Source: G963662265 sp963668545 (GTDB lineage Bacteria; Spirochaetota; Spirochaetia; CADAEX01). Taken from it: DNA of 64,000 bases. Within the stretch, counting starts at the first letter, position 1, and each line of letters opens with the position of its first letter. This document shows, piece by piece, positions 25,932 to 34,056 of this stretch. The stretch covers positions 3,410,001-3,474,000 of the forward strand of contig OY764868.1 in NCBI GenBank assembly GCA_963668545.1. Reading direction: 5' to 3'. The notes under the pieces were generated by a model that saw only the letters and a list, made by a program, of their open reading frames with translations, was not told the DNA's origin and searched no databases. The position numbers were made by a program, and so were the translations under genes.

Positions 25932-27489
25932 AACTGTCATCCTTTAAAATACGGGTCTCAAGGACTTCTCCCTTGAATATTTTTTTAACCAGCTCAACCT
26001 GCTCACTTACACCGCTGTTTTCCTGGAGAGAGACTGGATCTTTACTGTCCTCTATCCTGATTTCAACCTTAAGATTTTCTCCTGTGATTTTTGCTATTTC
26101 AGAAGATATTTCAGTTTTACCTTTTGTGAGAGTATCTGCCGAGAATTTGTCGCTGCAGAAGATAATGAGGGTATCATCCTTTTTCTCCCACATACTGCTT
26201 TTTGATGCTGATGAGGAAAGTGTAAAATCATGTTTCTTTATCTCAGATGCAACCTGGTCTCTGTAAACAGTGTAATCCTCAGCAGCTGATTCTTCTTCAA
26301 TAGCGGAAACCTCCTCACTGTCCGGCCGGACACTTTTAAGGTCAAGAGTTTTAAGTTCATCCTTGAGGAGCCTGATTTTTTCAAGTATTGTTTTTTCACT
26401 CAGATATTTATCAAGTGTTGACAGACGGCTGATAACAAGTTCAAGCTCAAACCGCTGATTCAGAGAATATCTGATATCCCTGTAAAGCTTAAGCAGAAGA
26501 GACAGGGCATACTCAATCTGTTCCGATGAAAAGGAATTCACAGCTTTTTCAGAAAACCTTGAAGCGGGAAATCCGAGAATTCCCTCTTTGTTTATACCGG
26601 CCTTCAGCAGAAGCATGTTTCTGAAGTATTCTGTAAGCTCAATAACAAACTGTTCAACAGAAATTCCCCTGTCAAGAATCGTATTCACATAGCTTATGGA
26701 GTCGGACGCTCCTCCTGCTGCGAAGGTTTCAACTGTAGCATTGATATCATCAAGCCCTACAAGGCCGAGTTTTTCCTTTATTTTCTCCAGTGTAATATCA
26801 TTATCAGAAAAAGAGGCCACCTGGTCAAAAAGAGTATACGCATCTCGGAGAGAGCCTGTCCCCTCTTTTGCAATCCAGAAAAGGGCATCGCTTTCAGCTT
26901 TTATACCATTCTCACGGCATACATCTTCAAGATGTTCTTTTATTATCTCAAGAGAAATAAGCCTGAAATTGAACTGCTGGCATCGTGATTTTATTGTAGC
27001 CGGGACTTTGTGAATTTCTGTTGTTGCAAAAATAAATACAATATATGGAGGCGGTTCTTCTATCGTCTTTAAAAGTGCATTAAAAGCACTGTTGGAAAGC
27101 ATATGGACTTCGTCAATTATGTATATTTTATATCTTGAACTGTTCGGGGCGAAAAGGACCTCATCCTTTATTTCCCTTACATCATTGACAGACGTATTGG
27201 AAGCTCCGTCAATCTCAATTACATCAAGGGAATTCCCTGCACTTATCTCCCTGCAGCTTGCACACTCTCCGCAGGGATTTTCAGCTGGCCATTTTTCACA
27301 GTTTATAGCTTTTGCAAAAATCCTTGCTGCAGATGTTTTTCCGACCCCCCGCGGACCGGAAAAAAGATAAGCATGGGCTATCCTTCCGTTTAATACAGAT
27401 TTTCTGAGACTTGTAGCTACGAATTCCTGTCCCGCAAGCTGATCAAATGTGGATGGTCTTTTTTTGGATGCAGTTACTTCATATGCCAT
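25921..27489 (-). CDS. dnaX: DNA polymerase III subunit gamma/tau
   Basis: The ATPase of the clamp loader. At 522 residues it has the AAA+ core at 1-230: Walker A GPRGVGKTSAAR, the four-cysteine zinc module (NCEKWPAENPCGECASC), DEVHMLS, and the arginine-finger region in TIKSRCQQF. A collar domain and a shorter tail follow. I do not see a clear slippery heptamer for a gamma product. GAGGT is 16 bases before the ATG, too far for a good ribosome binding site. The SRP RNA and tRNA genes lie downstream in the same orientation only if read past the intervening gap; in fact they are upstream, so read-through from them is possible. Confidence 0.96.
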   Translation of the reverse strand: MAYEVTASKKRPSTFDQLAGQEFVATSLRKSVLNGRIAHAYLFSGPRGVGKTSAARIFAKAINCEKWPAENPCGECASCREISAGNSLDVIEIDGASNTSVNDVREIKDEVLFAPNSSRYKIYIIDEVHMLSNSAFNALLKTIEEPPPYIVFIFATTEIHKVPATIKSRCQQFNFRLISLEIIKEHLEDVCRENGIKAESDALFWIAKEGTGSLRDAYTLFDQVASFSDNDITLEKIKEKLGLVGLDDINATVETFAAGGASDSISYVNTILDRGISVEQFVIELTEYFRNMLLLKAGINKEGILGFPASRFSEKAVNSFSSEQIEYALSLLLKLYRDIRYSLNQRFELELVISRLSTLDKYLSEKTILEKIRLLKDELKTLDLKSVRPDSEEVSAIEEESAAEDYTVYRDQVASEIKKHDFTLSSSASKSSMWEKKDDTLIIFCSDKFSADTLTKGKTEISSEIAKITGENLKVEIRIEDSKDPVSLQENSGVSEQVELVKKIFKGEVLETRILKDDSYEF

Positions 27490-27668
27490 AATATGTGTTT
27501 AAGGATACCTCTAAAATAATATTTCAATAAAGGACAAAGATGTCACAAAAGTCACTTTATTAACTAAATAATAACCTTAATTGCTCATTTAAGACAATCC
27601 CGTTTAAAACAACAGTATATATAAATGATTTTGCCGGATACATGAAGTCATTGAAAAGGCAAAAAAAA
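27490..27668. other. Gap between dnaX and the SRP RNA gene
   Basis: An AT-rich interval with no convincing reading frame. It would hold the dnaX promoter if dnaX is not transcribed from the tRNA/SRP RNA promoter; I cannot pick out a full -35/-10 pair. The first bases on the SRP side form the poly-U tail of that RNA. Confidence 0.5.
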
Positions 27669-27780
27669 CCCCCAGCTGTCAAGCTGTCTGTGTCACACTG
27701 CTCAGTCACTTACCGCTGCTACCTTCCGGTCCTGACGGGGTTGGGTGAAAAGCAATTGCACAGGGCCTGACAACTGAAGG
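27669..27780 (-). ncRNA. ffs: Signal recognition particle RNA (4.5S, small bacterial type)
   Basis: The RNA of the signal recognition particle, which binds Ffh and targets membrane proteins. On the minus strand the hallmark domain IV loop reads CAGGACCGGAAGGTAGCAGC, near the middle of a hairpin about 112 bases long. The two ends pair over twelve bases (CUUCAGUUGUCA with UGACAGCUGGGG, including G-U pairs). The closing stem runs into eight U residues, so the gene carries its own terminator. It follows tRNA-Ser(GGA) directly and is probably the last gene of the tRNA operon. Confidence 0.93.
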
Positions 27781-27784
27781 AATA

Positions 27785-27869
27785 CGGAGAGAGGGGGATT
27801 CGAACCCCCGGTACCTTGCGGTACATACGCTTTCCAAGCGCACTCCTTCGGCCTCTCGGACATCTCTCC
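27785..27869 (-). tRNA. tRNA-Ser(GGA)
   Basis: A class II tRNA of 85 bases with a long variable arm and a GGAGAGA acceptor stem paired to TCTCTCC, with discriminator G. The anticodon loop CUUGGAAAG gives anticodon GGA, reading UCC and UCU. CCA is not encoded. It is the last tRNA before the SRP RNA gene. Confidence 0.96.
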
Positions 27870-27894
27870 TGGTATCAGCCGTTATTCAATGTTC

Positions 27895-27981
27895 CGGAGA
27901 GAGAGGGATTTGAACCCTCGGAACTGTAAACAGCTCAACGGATTTCGAATCCGCCCGATTCAGCCACTCTCGCATCTCTCC
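27895..27981 (-). tRNA. tRNA-Ser(CGA)
   Basis: A class II tRNA of 87 bases with the acceptor stem GGAGAGA/TCTCTCC, discriminator G and a long variable arm. The seven-base anticodon loop TTCGAAA gives anticodon CGA, specific for UCG. CCA is not encoded. Confidence 0.95.
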
Positions 27982-27990
27982 AACGAAAAG

Positions 27991-28064
27991 TGTGCCCAAG
28001 AGGATTCGAACCTCCGACCTTTAGATCCGCAATCTAATGCTCTATCCAGCTGAGCTATGGGCAC
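27991..28064 (-). tRNA. tRNA-Arg(GCG)
   Basis: A 74-base class I tRNA: acceptor GTGCCCA/TGGGCAC, discriminator A, D arm GCTC-AGCTGGATA-GAGC, anticodon stem TTAGA/TCTAA and T loop TTCGAAT. The loop TTGCGGA gives anticodon GCG, reading the arginine codons CGC and CGU. The D loop has the A20 identity base of arginine tRNAs, and the body closely matches bacterial tRNA-Arg(ACG). Position 34 is G instead of the A that most bacteria convert to inosine. Confidence 0.93.
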
Positions 28065-28174
28065 ATGAAAAAATAATTGCCCTGAATATCCCTGCATAAT
28101 CCGGGATATTGTTTTAAAATAAATCCATTATTTAGACTAATTAGATAAAATGTGCATTATCCGCACAAAAAAAA

Positions 28175-28262
28175 CGGAGAGGGAGGGATTCGAACCCTCG
28201 GTACCCTTTAGGGGTACAACTCCTTAGCAGGGAGCCCGATTCGGCCACTCTCGCACCTCTCC
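28175..28262 (-). tRNA. tRNA-Ser(GCT)
   Basis: A class II tRNA of 88 bases with acceptor GGAGAGG/CCTCTCC, discriminator G and a long variable arm containing a GTACCC/GGGTAC stem. The loop CTGCTAA gives anticodon GCT, reading AGC and AGU. CCA is not encoded. Confidence 0.96.
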
Positions 28263-28284
28263 AGAATGTTAAGCAAAAAAAATA

Positions 28285-28369
28285 CGGAGAAGGTGGGATT
28301 CGAACCCACGGACGCTCGCACGTCAACGGTTTTCAAGACCGCCTCCTTCAACCACTCGGACACCTCTCC
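28285..28369 (-). tRNA. tRNA-Ser(TGA)
   Basis: A class II tRNA of 85 bases with acceptor GGAGAGG paired to CTTCTCC (one G-U pair), discriminator G. The loop CTTGAAA gives anticodon TGA, reading UCA and, by wobble, other UCN codons. It is the first gene of the tRNA/SRP RNA cluster, nine bases behind the predicted transcript start. Confidence 0.96.
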
Positions 28370-28384
28370 ATCAATTGCCTTTGA

Positions 28385-28413
28385 AATATATATAATAATT
28401 CCCTGTTTGTCAA
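28385..28413 (-). promoter_or_regulatory. Promoter of the tRNA-Ser/SRP RNA cluster
   Basis: On the minus strand TTGACA (28413-28408) and TATATT (28390-28385) are 17 bases apart. The predicted start near 28378 is about nine bases before the mature 5' end of tRNA-Ser(TGA). The tRNA-Leu promoter at 63418-63446 uses the same two hexamers and spacing. Confidence 0.75.
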
Positions 28414-28447
28414 CAATGATAGATAATTTAATAAGCCTCCAGGAAAA

Positions 28448-31400
28448 TCAGCAGATTACTGTATTTCTGCCGTGTTCTTTGGCGCTGTACAGTTTTCTGT
28501 CCGCATCAATAACCATTTTTTCTGCACTTTCATATTCGCTGTTTTCCGTAGAAACAAGGCCGATACTTACAGTCACATATTCTGATACACTGCTTGCAGA
28601 GTGTTTGATTTTTTCTGATAGCAGCTTCTCCCTGATTTTTTCAGCAACAACAGAAGCGCCTTCAATTCCCGTATCAAAAAGAATTATAATGAACTCCTCC
28701 CCTCCATACCGGAACACAGAATCTGTTTTCCGGGTAACAGATTCTCCAAGTATGCAGGAAAATTTCTTCAGACAGTCATCACCTGCTACATGCCCGTATG
28801 TATCATTATAGTTCTTGAAAAAATCTATATCTGCCATTAACAGGGAAACAGTGACATCAAGTCTTTTATGAAGGTGCCACACATTATCAAGAGCTTCGCT
28901 GAAATGATGTCTGTTGAATACCCCGGTCAGGGGATCTATCCTCACCAGCCGGTCAAGCTCATTGTTGACTTCAACAAGCTCTTCCTTAAGTTTTTTTTCC
29001 TGTTTAAGCCTCTTGACACTTTCATTTCCCTTGATAATCATTATTAATGAATAAAAAATAACCAGAACTGCTGCAGCATAAAGGGAATATGCAAAAATAC
29101 TTTTATAAGGAGGAGTGGATATCACTAAATCAATTGAGGGCTCGTTTCTGCTCCACAATCCGCTGCTGTTTGTTCCTCTGGCCCTGAAAGTATACTTACC
29201 GGGAGAAATATTGGTATAAACAGCATAATTTCTGTTTCCGGAATGTATCCAGTCTTTATCAAAACCTTCAAGAATATACTCATACCTGTTATTCAGCGGT
29301 GAAGAATAATCAAGGGAAACAAATTTAAAGGAAAAGGAATTTTTATTCCAGGGCAGATATATCAATCCCGGGTCAAAAACATCTGAACCTTCTTCAAAAA
29401 TATAATCCTCATCATAAAGTTTGAAACTGCTTATAACAACCTCAGGATCATATAAATGGCTGCACTGTTCCCTGTTGTCTATTTTAAAAACAACCCCTTT
29501 TGACGATATATAAAGGTTCCCTTCATTGTCAGTAATTATATCCCCCTTGAGTTCATAATCATAAAGGCCGAATCTTCCTGTCAGAGTACAGATATCATAA
29601 GAAATTCTGTTTACCTCGGATAACCCCTTATGTGTTGATACAATAATGTTTCCTCTTCTGTCCTCGGAGATACCCGTCACATTATTGCTGCCCAGGCCAT
29701 CCTCTTTGGTAATATGAAAAAAGACGTTCCGTGTATAGTCATACCTGCACAATCCTCCGCCGGAAGTCCCTATCCAGAAATCCCCGGCAGAATCCAGGAA
29801 CATCTCAACAATAACATTATTTGAAATCCCTTCGCGGTGTCCCGGATCATACAGGTACATTGTAATTTTACCTGTTTCCATGTCATATCTGTTCAAGCCG
29901 AAGTTTGTTCCTATCCAGACATTCCCGTATTTATCCTCAGCAATATCAAAAACCATTTGATCGCTGATTTTTCTTTCATCATCACTGTCAGGATGAAGAT
30001 GAACAGATTCTCCTGTTTTCCGGTCCCAGATATAGACTCCGTCAAGATAACTTCCTATCCAGAGTCTCCCTCTGCTGTCCTCAAAGAGTGCATAAATAAT
30101 ATCAGGGGAATGTTCCTGCCCCGGTTTAACTCCCATCAATATTTTTTCATTTTCAATATAATAGCGCTCGAAACTGCTTTTTTCAGGAAGATATCTGCAG
30201 AACCCGTCATTTGTTGCAATCCAGATGTTTCTGCTGCTGTCAGACATGATTTCATTGATAAAATTATTGTTCAGAGAATGAGTGTTGTTTCTGTTATTTG
30301 AAAAACGGCTGATAAATTTCCCTTTTACATCATAGAGATAAATACCGCTGGAATATGTTCCCAGCCAGAAATTTCCCTTTTCATCAATATACAGATCCTT
30401 TATCCGTTCATCAGGGAGTGAATCCGCATTGCCGGAGGAACTGTAGATAAATCTGTAATCCTTTATATCCGGATTAAGCTTGTTTATTCCTCCGCCGTTG
30501 GTTCCTATCCAGATAAGGCCTGAACTGTCTTCCAGAAAAGAATAACCAATATTATTTGAAACTGAGTATCTGTTGCTGTTATCCGCCGCTATATGTTTAT
30601 ACTCCGAAGAAAACAGGGCATCGGTACTTTCTGCAAAATATATTCCTCCGCCCCAGGTTCCTGCCCATATCTGGCCCTTACTGTCTGTCTTTATGAAATA
30701 AAACCTGTTGTCAGGAAGCTTTACTGTTTTCAGAGTTCTGTTTTTTTCATCAAAAAGAGAAATTCCACCGTCCCAGGAAGCAACAAGTATTTTACCATCC
30801 TGGAGTTTTTCAATATCCATTATGTAACAGGAGGGGAACTTTTCTTCATGCTCGGTTCTGTGTATTTTTTCAAACTTTCCGCTCCTGAAGAAAGCAAGCC
30901 CCCCGTAGGTTGCAACCCATATCTTACCATCTTCATCTGCCACAATATCTCTGACAGAATTATCCGGAAGGGAAAAATCATCCCCTTTGATATTGGAAAA
31001 CTCTTCAATTTTTCCGGTTTCAGGATCAAGAGAGATAAGCCCCGACAGAGTTCCAATCCACATAAGTCCGTTTTTGTCTTTTTCAATACTGACAATCACA
31101 CGGGAGAACCTTTTTCTGCTTTGAAAATCCTCTGACAGCGGATAATGCCTGATATTTCCATTTTCAGGACTGAATGCGGAAAGACCTCCGTATGTTCCGA
31201 TCCAGATCAGATCAGATTCCCTGTCATAATACATCGTCTGAATAAGGTTGTGCTGAAGAGAATCCTTTCTGAAGGGAAGATGTTCATAGAGAATAAATTC
31301 TTTTCCATCATATCTGTTAAGACCATCCTGAGTTCCGAACCACAGGAATCCGCGGCTGTCCTGAATAATAGAGGAGACACTGTTTCCGGCAAGACCTTCC

Positions 31401-31525
31401 TCAGTTGTCAGGTGTTCAAACCTGAATTCCTCAGAAAAACAGAAGACAGTATATATAAACAGAAATACTGTTATTAAATATACCCGTACGCGGCAGATAT
31501 CAATTTTATAAATATTTCTTTTCAT
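28448..31525 (-). CDS. Two-component-propeller sensor with diguanylate cyclase (GGDEF) output
   Basis: A one-piece membrane sensor of 1025 residues. Order: signal sequence (12-32); about a dozen Reg_prop beta-propeller repeats (40-690) with recurring FLWFGTQDGLNRYD, LIWIGTNGGGINKL and NVWIGTNFGLNRYD; a Y_Y_Y domain (about 690-780, YEYILEGFDKDW); one membrane helix (about 785-805); a short coiled coil; and a GGDEF domain with the active-site sequence RYGGEEF. It probably binds an extracellular ligand, perhaps a glycan, and makes c-di-GMP inside. It follows rlpA by three bases, so the two are co-transcribed. Hybrid propeller proteins usually end in a kinase; a GGDEF end is less common. Confidence 0.92.
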   Translation of the reverse strand: MKRNIYKIDICRVRVYLITVFLFIYTVFCFSEEFRFEHLTTEEGLAGNSVSSIIQDSRGFLWFGTQDGLNRYDGKEFILYEHLPFRKDSLQHNLIQTMYYDRESDLIWIGTYGGLSAFSPENGNIRHYPLSEDFQSRKRFSRVIVSIEKDKNGLMWIGTLSGLISLDPETGKIEEFSNIKGDDFSLPDNSVRDIVADEDGKIWVATYGGLAFFRSGKFEKIHRTEHEEKFPSCYIMDIEKLQDGKILVASWDGGISLFDEKNRTLKTVKLPDNRFYFIKTDSKGQIWAGTWGGGIYFAESTDALFSSEYKHIAADNSNRYSVSNNIGYSFLEDSSGLIWIGTNGGGINKLNPDIKDYRFIYSSSGNADSLPDERIKDLYIDEKGNFWLGTYSSGIYLYDVKGKFISRFSNNRNNTHSLNNNFINEIMSDSSRNIWIATNDGFCRYLPEKSSFERYYIENEKILMGVKPGQEHSPDIIYALFEDSRGRLWIGSYLDGVYIWDRKTGESVHLHPDSDDERKISDQMVFDIAEDKYGNVWIGTNFGLNRYDMETGKITMYLYDPGHREGISNNVIVEMFLDSAGDFWIGTSGGGLCRYDYTRNVFFHITKEDGLGSNNVTGISEDRRGNIIVSTHKGLSEVNRISYDICTLTGRFGLYDYELKGDIITDNEGNLYISSKGVVFKIDNREQCSHLYDPEVVISSFKLYDEDYIFEEGSDVFDPGLIYLPWNKNSFSFKFVSLDYSSPLNNRYEYILEGFDKDWIHSGNRNYAVYTNISPGKYTFRARGTNSSGLWSRNEPSIDLVISTPPYKSIFAYSLYAAAVLVIFYSLIMIIKGNESVKRLKQEKKLKEELVEVNNELDRLVRIDPLTGVFNRHHFSEALDNVWHLHKRLDVTVSLLMADIDFFKNYNDTYGHVAGDDCLKKFSCILGESVTRKTDSVFRYGGEEFIIILFDTGIEGASVVAEKIREKLLSEKIKHSASSVSEYVTVSIGLVSTENSEYESAEKMVIDADRKLYSAKEHGRNTVIC

Positions 31526-31528
31526 TGC

Positions 31529-32128
31529 CTATATTTTTACTTCTTTTTTCACCAGGACATTGCTGAAACCGCAGTTCTGAAGTTTCTGTTTTATCCCGCT
31601 GAGATTGTTTTTATCAATATCTTTAATAACTACCCGGTAAATTCCATGATCGGATTTTTCCAGATCACTTTTTAATCCGCTTTCTCTGAGTTTTGTCTGT
31701 GCATTTCTGGCATTTTCCAGACTGCTGTATGCGGCAATCTGGATTTTGTAACTGTAGCTGGCGGCTCTATCAGCATTTCCCTCTATGACCTGGATTCTGA
31801 CTTTTGCAGTCCCGGTATTTATCATGTCTAGATCATTAGCAGCAGCATATGAAAGGTCTATTATTCTGTTTTTGACAAAAGGACCTCTGTCGTTGATACG
31901 TACGACAACTGTTTTACCGTTCTCAAGATTCACTACTTTGAGAATAGTATCAAAAGGGAGAGTCTTGTGTGCGGCAGTATATTTATTTGTATCGAAAATT
32001 TCACCGTTTGCGGTCTTTCTTCCCTGAAATTTTCCTCCGTACCAGGATGCATAACCTGTCTGAAAACTCTCGGCATACAGCAGCAGCGGCAACAGAAAAA
32101 ACAGGGAGAAAATCATTATTTTATTCAT
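31529..32128 (-). CDS. rlpA: RlpA-like septal ring lytic transglycosylase with SPOR domain
   Basis: A secreted protein of 199 residues. After a signal peptide (MIFSLFFLLPLLLYAES) comes the double-psi beta-barrel of RlpA (GYASWYGGKFQGRKTANGE and VVRINDRGPFVKNRIIDLS, with catalytic-type Asp and His). A C-terminal SPOR domain (YKIQIAAYSSLENARNA) binds denuded peptidoglycan at division sites. I see no lipobox Cys, so unlike E. coli RlpA it may be free in the periplasm. It shares an operon with the GGDEF sensor and is divergent from lysK. Confidence 0.92.
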   Translation of the reverse strand: MNKIMIFSLFFLLPLLLYAESFQTGYASWYGGKFQGRKTANGEIFDTNKYTAAHKTLPFDTILKVVNLENGKTVVVRINDRGPFVKNRIIDLSYAAANDLDMINTGTAKVRIQVIEGNADRAASYSYKIQIAAYSSLENARNAQTKLRESGLKSDLEKSDHGIYRVVIKDIDKNNLSGIKQKLQNCGFSNVLVKKEVKI

Positions 32129-32169
32129 CTTTTATTTATCGGAGTTATCTTTAATCATGTAAAGAATAA

Positions 32170-32199
32170 TTGAACAACAGGGCCTCTTGTATATATAAT
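32170..32199 (+). promoter_or_regulatory. Promoter of lysK placing the transcript start at the ATG
   Basis: TTGAAC at 32170-32175 and a perfect TATAAT at 32194-32199 are 18 bases apart. Seven bases then lead to the ATG at 32207, and no Shine-Dalgarno sequence is present. Confidence 0.65.
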
Positions 32200-32206
32200 C
32201 ATCAAC

Positions 32207-33808
32207 ATGAGTAATAACAAAACACAATCATTTCACTGGGCAGACATTAATGCTGACAAAATAATAAGAGAACGAAAAGATTCTTTAACTGGGGATAAAA
32301 ATGCCTATGTCTGCGCATCCGGAATCACCCCGTCCGGAACAATACATATCGGAAATTTCAGAGAAATAATATCAGTTGAACTTGTAGTTAGGGCACTTAA
32401 AGATAAAGGGGAAAATGTAAAATTCATCTATTCATGGGATGATTATGATGTATTCAGAAAAGTTCCAGCAAATATGCCTAATAAAGAAGACCTTGAAAAA
32501 TACCTGCGGTTTCCAATAACCATGGTTCCCGATCCGTGGGAAAAGGAAAAAAGCTATGCAAGGGCACATGAAGCGGAACTGGAGTCTCTTCTTCCTCTTG
32601 TAGGGGTAAACCCTGAATATATCTACCAGGCAGATCAGTACAGCAGATCAACATATGCCGATGGGATCAGGAAGGCACTTGAAAAAAGGGAGATGGTAAA
32701 AAAACTGCTTGATGAGCACAGGACTGCCCCCCTCCCGGATGACTGGATGCCGGTATCTGTTTTCTGTTCATCCTGCCACAGGGATACAACAAAGGTAGAC
32801 GGATGGGACGGGGAATGGGGCGTTGAATATCACTGCGAATCATGCGGACACAGGGAAAAAGCAGATCTCAAAACAACTTCCTGTGTAAAGCTTCCATGGA
32901 GAATTGACTGGCCGATGAGATGGAAATTTGAAAGTGTGGATTTTGAACCTGCAGGAAAAGACCACCATTCAGAAGGGGGATCATTTGATACTGCAAGAGG
33001 AATTTCAAAGCAGATCTACGGACACGAACCTCCTGTAACTTTCCAGTATGATTTTTTAAGCATCAAGGGAAGAGGAGGAAAAATATCATCTTCAAGCGGA
33101 GAGGTGGTCTCCTTAAGGGATGTTCTGGAAATATATCAGCCTGAAGTTGTCAGGTACATGTTTGCCGGGACAAGACCCAACACAGAATTCGCTATTTCAT
33201 TCGACCTCGATGTTCTCAAGATATATGAAGACTATGATAAATGTGAAAGAATATATTTCGGAAAGGAATCGGTAAACGAGAAAAAATCTGCCAAGGAAAA
33301 AAGAATATATGAACTCTCACAGGTGGATAAAGTACCGGACAGTTTTCCGTACCAGATCCCATTGAGACACCTCTGCAACCTTCTTCAGATACAGGGAGGA
33401 GATATTGATGCAGTAATAAGCAGTCTTGATGATGTAAATGCTGACCAGGTCCCTAGACTCAGGAACAGGGCGGAATGCGCATGGAACTGGATCACTCAGT
33501 TTGCACCTGAAGATTTCAGGTTCTCCCTTTCTGTTCCCGGTGAGAACATGATTAAAACTGATGACCTCTCCAAAAAAGTACTTTCAAATATTGCTGATGT
33601 TGTTGCTGATATGGATAACCTTACAGAGCAGACGCTGGCAGAAGGTCTCTACAAGGCAGCGCAGGACGAGGGAATGGATCCCAAGGACATGTTCACACTT
33701 ATCTACAACGTGCTTATCGGCAAGGAAAAAGGGCCCCGGCTTGCAGGATTTATCATGACAGCAGGAAAGGAGAAGATTCTTCCGATTCTTGAGAAATACT
33801 GCAGTTAG
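32207..33808 (+). CDS. lysK: Lysyl-tRNA synthetase, class I
   Basis: Charges tRNA-Lys. This is the class I enzyme typical of archaea and of spirochaetes, some alphaproteobacteria and few other bacteria, not the common class II LysS. At 533 residues it has the HIGH-type motif in TPSGTIHIGNF near residue 45, the KMSKS-type motif KISSSSG near residue 288, and two CxxC pairs (CSSC and CESC) of an internal zinc module. The first active-site motif reads HIGN and the second KISSSSG, both normal for class I LysRS. The start lacks a ribosome binding site. It stands alone. Confidence 0.97.
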   Translation: MSNNKTQSFHWADINADKIIRERKDSLTGDKNAYVCASGITPSGTIHIGNFREIISVELVVRALKDKGENVKFIYSWDDYDVFRKVPANMPNKEDLEKYLRFPITMVPDPWEKEKSYARAHEAELESLLPLVGVNPEYIYQADQYSRSTYADGIRKALEKREMVKKLLDEHRTAPLPDDWMPVSVFCSSCHRDTTKVDGWDGEWGVEYHCESCGHREKADLKTTSCVKLPWRIDWPMRWKFESVDFEPAGKDHHSEGGSFDTARGISKQIYGHEPPVTFQYDFLSIKGRGGKISSSSGEVVSLRDVLEIYQPEVVRYMFAGTRPNTEFAISFDLDVLKIYEDYDKCERIYFGKESVNEKKSAKEKRIYELSQVDKVPDSFPYQIPLRHLCNLLQIQGGDIDAVISSLDDVNADQVPRLRNRAECAWNWITQFAPEDFRFSLSVPGENMIKTDDLSKKVLSNIADVVADMDNLTEQTLAEGLYKAAQDEGMDPKDMFTLIYNVLIGKEKGPRLAGFIMTAGKEKILPILEKYCS

Positions 33809-33942
33809 TACTTGAAGTTATAAAAAAACAGGAGTTCCTGCTGATAAACACGGAAAGCAGTTAACAGTAAATTATTATTCCTGCTGTAGAGAACAGCTGA
33901 AGAGCAAAAATAATACACTGTCCTGAAGACAGCAGGAAACAG

Positions 33943-33977
33943 AAGCCCGGAATCAGTTAATCTGAAACCGGGCTTTT
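33943..33977 (+). terminator. Terminator downstream of lysK
   Basis: AAGCCCGG (33943-33950) and CCGGGCTT (33968-33975) form a stem followed by TTTTC. The preceding 130 bases hold other short stems, for example CTGTC/GACAG near 33918-33932, so the 3' end of this transcript is highly structured. Confidence 0.7.
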
Positions 33978-34056
33978 CACATTAAGAGGAGATTAAAATA
34001 AATCCCCGGGAAATGTTTTTTTACATAGGGTTAATTATCAGAACTTTAACCATTGC

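Noticed and set aside
25921..27489. Programmed frameshift in dnaX
   Set aside because: I found no convincing A-rich slippery heptamer with a downstream stem inside the gene.
28141..28326. Minus-strand frame across tRNA-Ser(GCT) and tRNA-Ser(TGA)
   Set aside because: It is translated tRNA sequence (RVAESGSLLRSCTPKGYRGFESLP type), a common artefact.
28266..28811. Plus-strand 181-residue frame beginning MLSKKNTEKVGFEPTDARTS
   Set aside because: It runs antisense through tRNA-Ser(TGA) and the end of the GGDEF gene. The GFEPTDA-type peptide is a well-known false product of tRNA-Ser genes read on the wrong strand.
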